Assembly: GCA_024278285.1 (NCBI GenBank)
Contig: JAJRTM010000451.1
Coordinates: 1 to 7,423, forward strand
Direction of reading: 5' to 3'
Source: Planctomycetota bacterium
Lineage (GTDB): Bacteria > Planctomycetota > Planctomycetia > Planctomycetales > Planctomycetaceae
DNA length: 7,423 nucleotides
Shown here: positions 5,801 to 7,423 of the stretch, piece by piece
Layout: each line of letters opens with the position of its first letter
Position numbering within the stretch: position 1 is the first letter of the stretch
Notes under the pieces: generated by a model
The model's input: the letters and a program-made list of their open reading frames with translations, nothing else
Database searches by the model: none
Told to the model about the DNA's origin: nothing
Translations under genes and position numbers: made by a program

Positions 5801-5959
5801 GTAGGTCAGACTCTGTCTGACAGGTAATCATGTTGAATGCCTGTTGTAACTGGTGGCTGACGCGGTGCCGCTTACTCAGTTCTACGCTGCCTTTATTGTG
5901 TGCGAACGGAGACAAATTGATGAGCCGAGTCCACTTTCGTCAGGCACAGCCTGACCTAC
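5801..5959. repeat. REP/BIME-like inverted pair of GTAG-foot hairpins
   Basis: The left unit reads GTAG (5801-5804) then the hairpin GTCAGAC-TCT-GTCTGAC (5805-5821). The right unit, on the - strand, reads GTAG (5959-5956) then GTCAGGC-TGT-GCCTGAC (5955-5939). Both stems are perfect over seven base pairs with three-base loops. Where the two units differ in the stem, both sides change together (A-T against G-C). A GTAG tetranucleotide at the foot of a short palindrome, in head-to-head pairs, is the organisation of REP sequences and BIMEs that are mobilised by REP-associated (RAYT) transposases; no such transposase is in the window. The 117 bases between hold further weak pairing (AACTG 5848-5852 with CAGTT 5877-5881). 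The right unit overlaps codons 7-14 of the next gene. Confidence 0.7.
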
Positions 5960-7423
5960 AACACTATTTTTTCACGATGTTGTTTTTGCTCGCTTCTGTA
6001 TCGACCAGTCTGGCTGCGCCGTTTCCTGTTGAGCAGGGTGAAGCCGTTATCAAGCGGGCGGTTATTCGAGCTTCTTCGTGCATTGTCAAAATTGAAACGA
6101 TTGGCGGGCTGGATCTTCTGGATGGTCAACTGACCAATACCGGTCCCACGACCGGAGTGATTGTTTCGAATGATGGCTACATTATCACCAGCTCTTTCAA
6201 TTTTGCAGCAAACCCTTCTTCAATTCTGGTAACACTTCCCGAGAGTAAAAAAAGACTTCCAGCAATTGTGGTTGCTCGTGACCACCTGAAGAATTTGACG
6301 TTACTTAAAGTGGAGGCTCAAAATCTTACGCCAGCCAAGCCGGTCGATTTGAAACAGATTCGCGTGGGACAATGGTCGATCGCGCTCGGAAGAACTTACG
6401 TTTCACCGCTGCCGAATGTCTCGCTGGGATTGATCAGTGCGCTCGAACGGATTGACGGCAAGGCATTACAGACCGATGCCAAGGTTTCTCCTGCGAATTA
6501 TGGCGGCCCACTTGTTGATATTCATGGCGATGTGATGGGAATTCTTGTGCCGCTTTCGCCAACAGGAAAAGGCCTGACAGAAGGTGTCAACTGGTACGAT
6601 TCTGGGATTGGTTTTGCGATACCGCTGCAGGATGTGTTGGTTTCGCTGGATCGGTTGAAAACCGGGAAAGATTTGAAAGCGGGATTGATGGGGGTTAGTT
6701 TTGGGACAACGCCTCCGTTTCTGGCGGAGCCTGTCCTCCAGGAAATACGCCCGAATTCCCCCGCCGCGGAAGCAGGGCTAAAAACGAAAGATCGCATCAT
6801 TTCTTTCGAAGGAAAGTCCGTTAAAACGGTTGCGAATGTTAAACAGCAACTCGGCAGAAAATACGCTGGCGAAACAGTTTCGCTCGTTGTGAAGCGTGGG
6901 GAGAAAACAGAAAAGCTGAGTGTGACACTCACCGATAAACTGGAACCGTTTCGGCAGGGCTGGCTAGGAATATTAGGGCAACGCATCCCTTCAATCGATT
7001 CGCCTGGTGCAATCATCCGCCATGTATTCCCAGGATCGCCTGCGGAAAAAGCAGGATTAAAAAAACAGGACCGCATTATTGGTCTCGATGAGTTGAAGAT
7101 CACATCTTACGATCAACTTCGGGATCATATTTTCCTCAAGCAGCCCGGCGAAGAATTAGAATTAACAGTTGTTCGAGAAGATAAAACGCAAAAGATAAAA
7201 ATCACCACAGAAGCGACTCCAGGTACCCTTGTCGATCAATTACCTTTGCCAATCCTAACACAGAAGAAAAAGAAGGAAGCTGAGAAGGAAGCTGAGAAGG
7301 AACTGAAAGCGAAAACGGGAGAGCTTGTCAAAACACTTGCCGAGCATCAACAGAAATATCGGCTCTACGTTCCTGAAGATTATCAACACGACGCAGCTTA
7401 CGGCTTGGCATTTTGGCTTTCCG
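5920..7423 (+). CDS. Secreted HtrA-like pseudoprotease, two PDZ domains, start of a fused hydrolase (3' truncated)
   Basis: 501 codons are visible, with no stop before the window end. GGAG (5908-5911) lies eight bases before ATG 5920; ATG 5830 (longer) and ATG 5977 (shorter, signal peptide only) are alternatives without a good site. Residues 16-33 are a hydrophobic signal segment with likely cleavage after SLA (30-32). Residues 42-245 follow the HtrA/DegP trypsin fold: [13 protein letters not shown] (78-90), NLTLLKV (125-131), GQWSIALGR (150-158), YGGPLVD (194-200), GIGFAIPL (229-236). The three catalytic positions are all replaced: Phe93 for His, Asn125 for Asp, Tyr194 for Ser. It should therefore not cleave peptides by the usual mechanism. 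PDZ1 spans about 255-340 ([14 protein letters not shown], 280-293) and PDZ2 about 347-432 ([14 protein letters not shown], 373-386). A Lys/Glu linker (449-466) with an exact 12-bp tandem duplication (7276-7299) leads to [22 protein letters not shown] (479-500). That segment resembles the first strand of esterase or PHB-depolymerase-like alpha/beta-hydrolases. Likely a cell-envelope protein; partner unknown. Confidence 0.85.
   Translation, partial: MSRVHFRQAQPDLQHYFFTMLFLLASVSTSLAAPFPVEQGEAVIKRAVIRASSCIVKIETIGGLDLLDGQLTNTGPTTGVIVSNDGYIITSSFNFAANPSSILVTLPESKKRLPAIVVARDHLKNLTLLKVEAQNLTPAKPVDLKQIRVGQWSIALGRTYVSPLPNVSLGLISALERIDGKALQTDAKVSPANYGGPLVDIHGDVMGILVPLSPTGKGLTEGVNWYDSGIGFAIPLQDVLVSLDRLKTGKDLKAGLMGVSFGTTPPFLAEPVLQEIRPNSPAAEAGLKTKDRIISFEGKSVKTVANVKQQLGRKYAGETVSLVVKRGEKTEKLSVTLTDKLEPFRQGWLGILGQRIPSIDSPGAIIRHVFPGSPAEKAGLKKQDRIIGLDELKITSYDQLRDHIFLKQPGEELELTVVREDKTQKIKITTEATPGTLVDQLPLPILTQKKKKEAEKEAEKELKAKTGELVKTLAEHQQKYRLYVPEDYQHDAAYGLAFWLS

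Noticed and set aside
5801..5959. CRISPR array or insertion sequence
   Set aside because: There are only two palindromic units in opposite orientation, with no spacer series, no transposase and no direct-repeat array.
6522..7103. 193-codon open frame on the - strand
   Set aside because: It lies wholly antisense to the HtrA/PDZ coding region, whose + strand frame shows clear family motifs; its own translation (Ser/Phe/Pro-rich) has no recognisable domain.
7276..7299. Tandem 12-bp repeat as a separate mobile or regulatory element
   Set aside because: It stays in frame and encodes two EAEK units in a charged linker, so it is best explained as linker expansion within the coding sequence.

Overview
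The window reads as an ordinary chromosomal stretch from a planctomycete, probably order Planctomycetales. The grounds are a bL28-like ribosomal protein with a long basic N-terminus and tail, a UAP1-type nucleotide-sugar pyrophosphorylase, a CsrA with a long C-terminal tail, a two-PDZ HtrA-like secreted protein, and intergenic palindromic repeats. That assignment is an inference from protein style; no rRNA or other strict marker is present.

Layout, left to right. Bases 1-96 hold the 3' end of an unidentified + strand gene. A VIT1/CCC1-type iron/manganese transporter follows (about 107-832, +). It converges on a UAP1/UDPGP-family uridylyltransferase (1027-2460, -), and the gap between them carries an exact inverted pair of a 26-bp palindrome. 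A 319-bp divergent gap without a convincing gene leads to an acyltransferase-3 membrane protein (2780-3952, +). That converges on csrA (4192-4533, -), and this gap holds a second, unrelated inverted-repeat element. The long divergent gap 4534-5008 carries the csrA leader, with repeated AGGAGAC motifs and a candidate sigma-54 promoter on the - strand, and a candidate sigma-70-type promoter for the bL28 gene on the + strand. rpmB (5009-5314) ends in a textbook intrinsic terminator. gatC (5412-5711) follows. A third paired-palindrome element, with the GTAG-foot layout of REP/BIME sequences, runs into the start of the last gene.

That last gene (5920 to beyond the window end) was translated by hand because it has no stop in the window. 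It encodes a secreted HtrA/DegP-like chain in which all three catalytic positions are replaced (His to Phe93, Asp to Asn125, Ser to Tyr194). Two PDZ domains and a Lys/Glu-rich linker follow, and then what looks like the first strand of an alpha/beta-hydrolase (esterase-like) domain. This is the most unusual protein in the window.

The genes do not form one pathway. rpmB and gatC both serve translation. The transporter, pyrophosphorylase and acyltransferase are single genes separated by repeat-bearing gaps. I see no phage, insertion sequence, CRISPR array, tRNA or rRNA. The main points for follow-up are the pseudoprotease fusion, the three different paired-palindrome elements of similar size (140, 155 and 159 bp), and the csrA leader.
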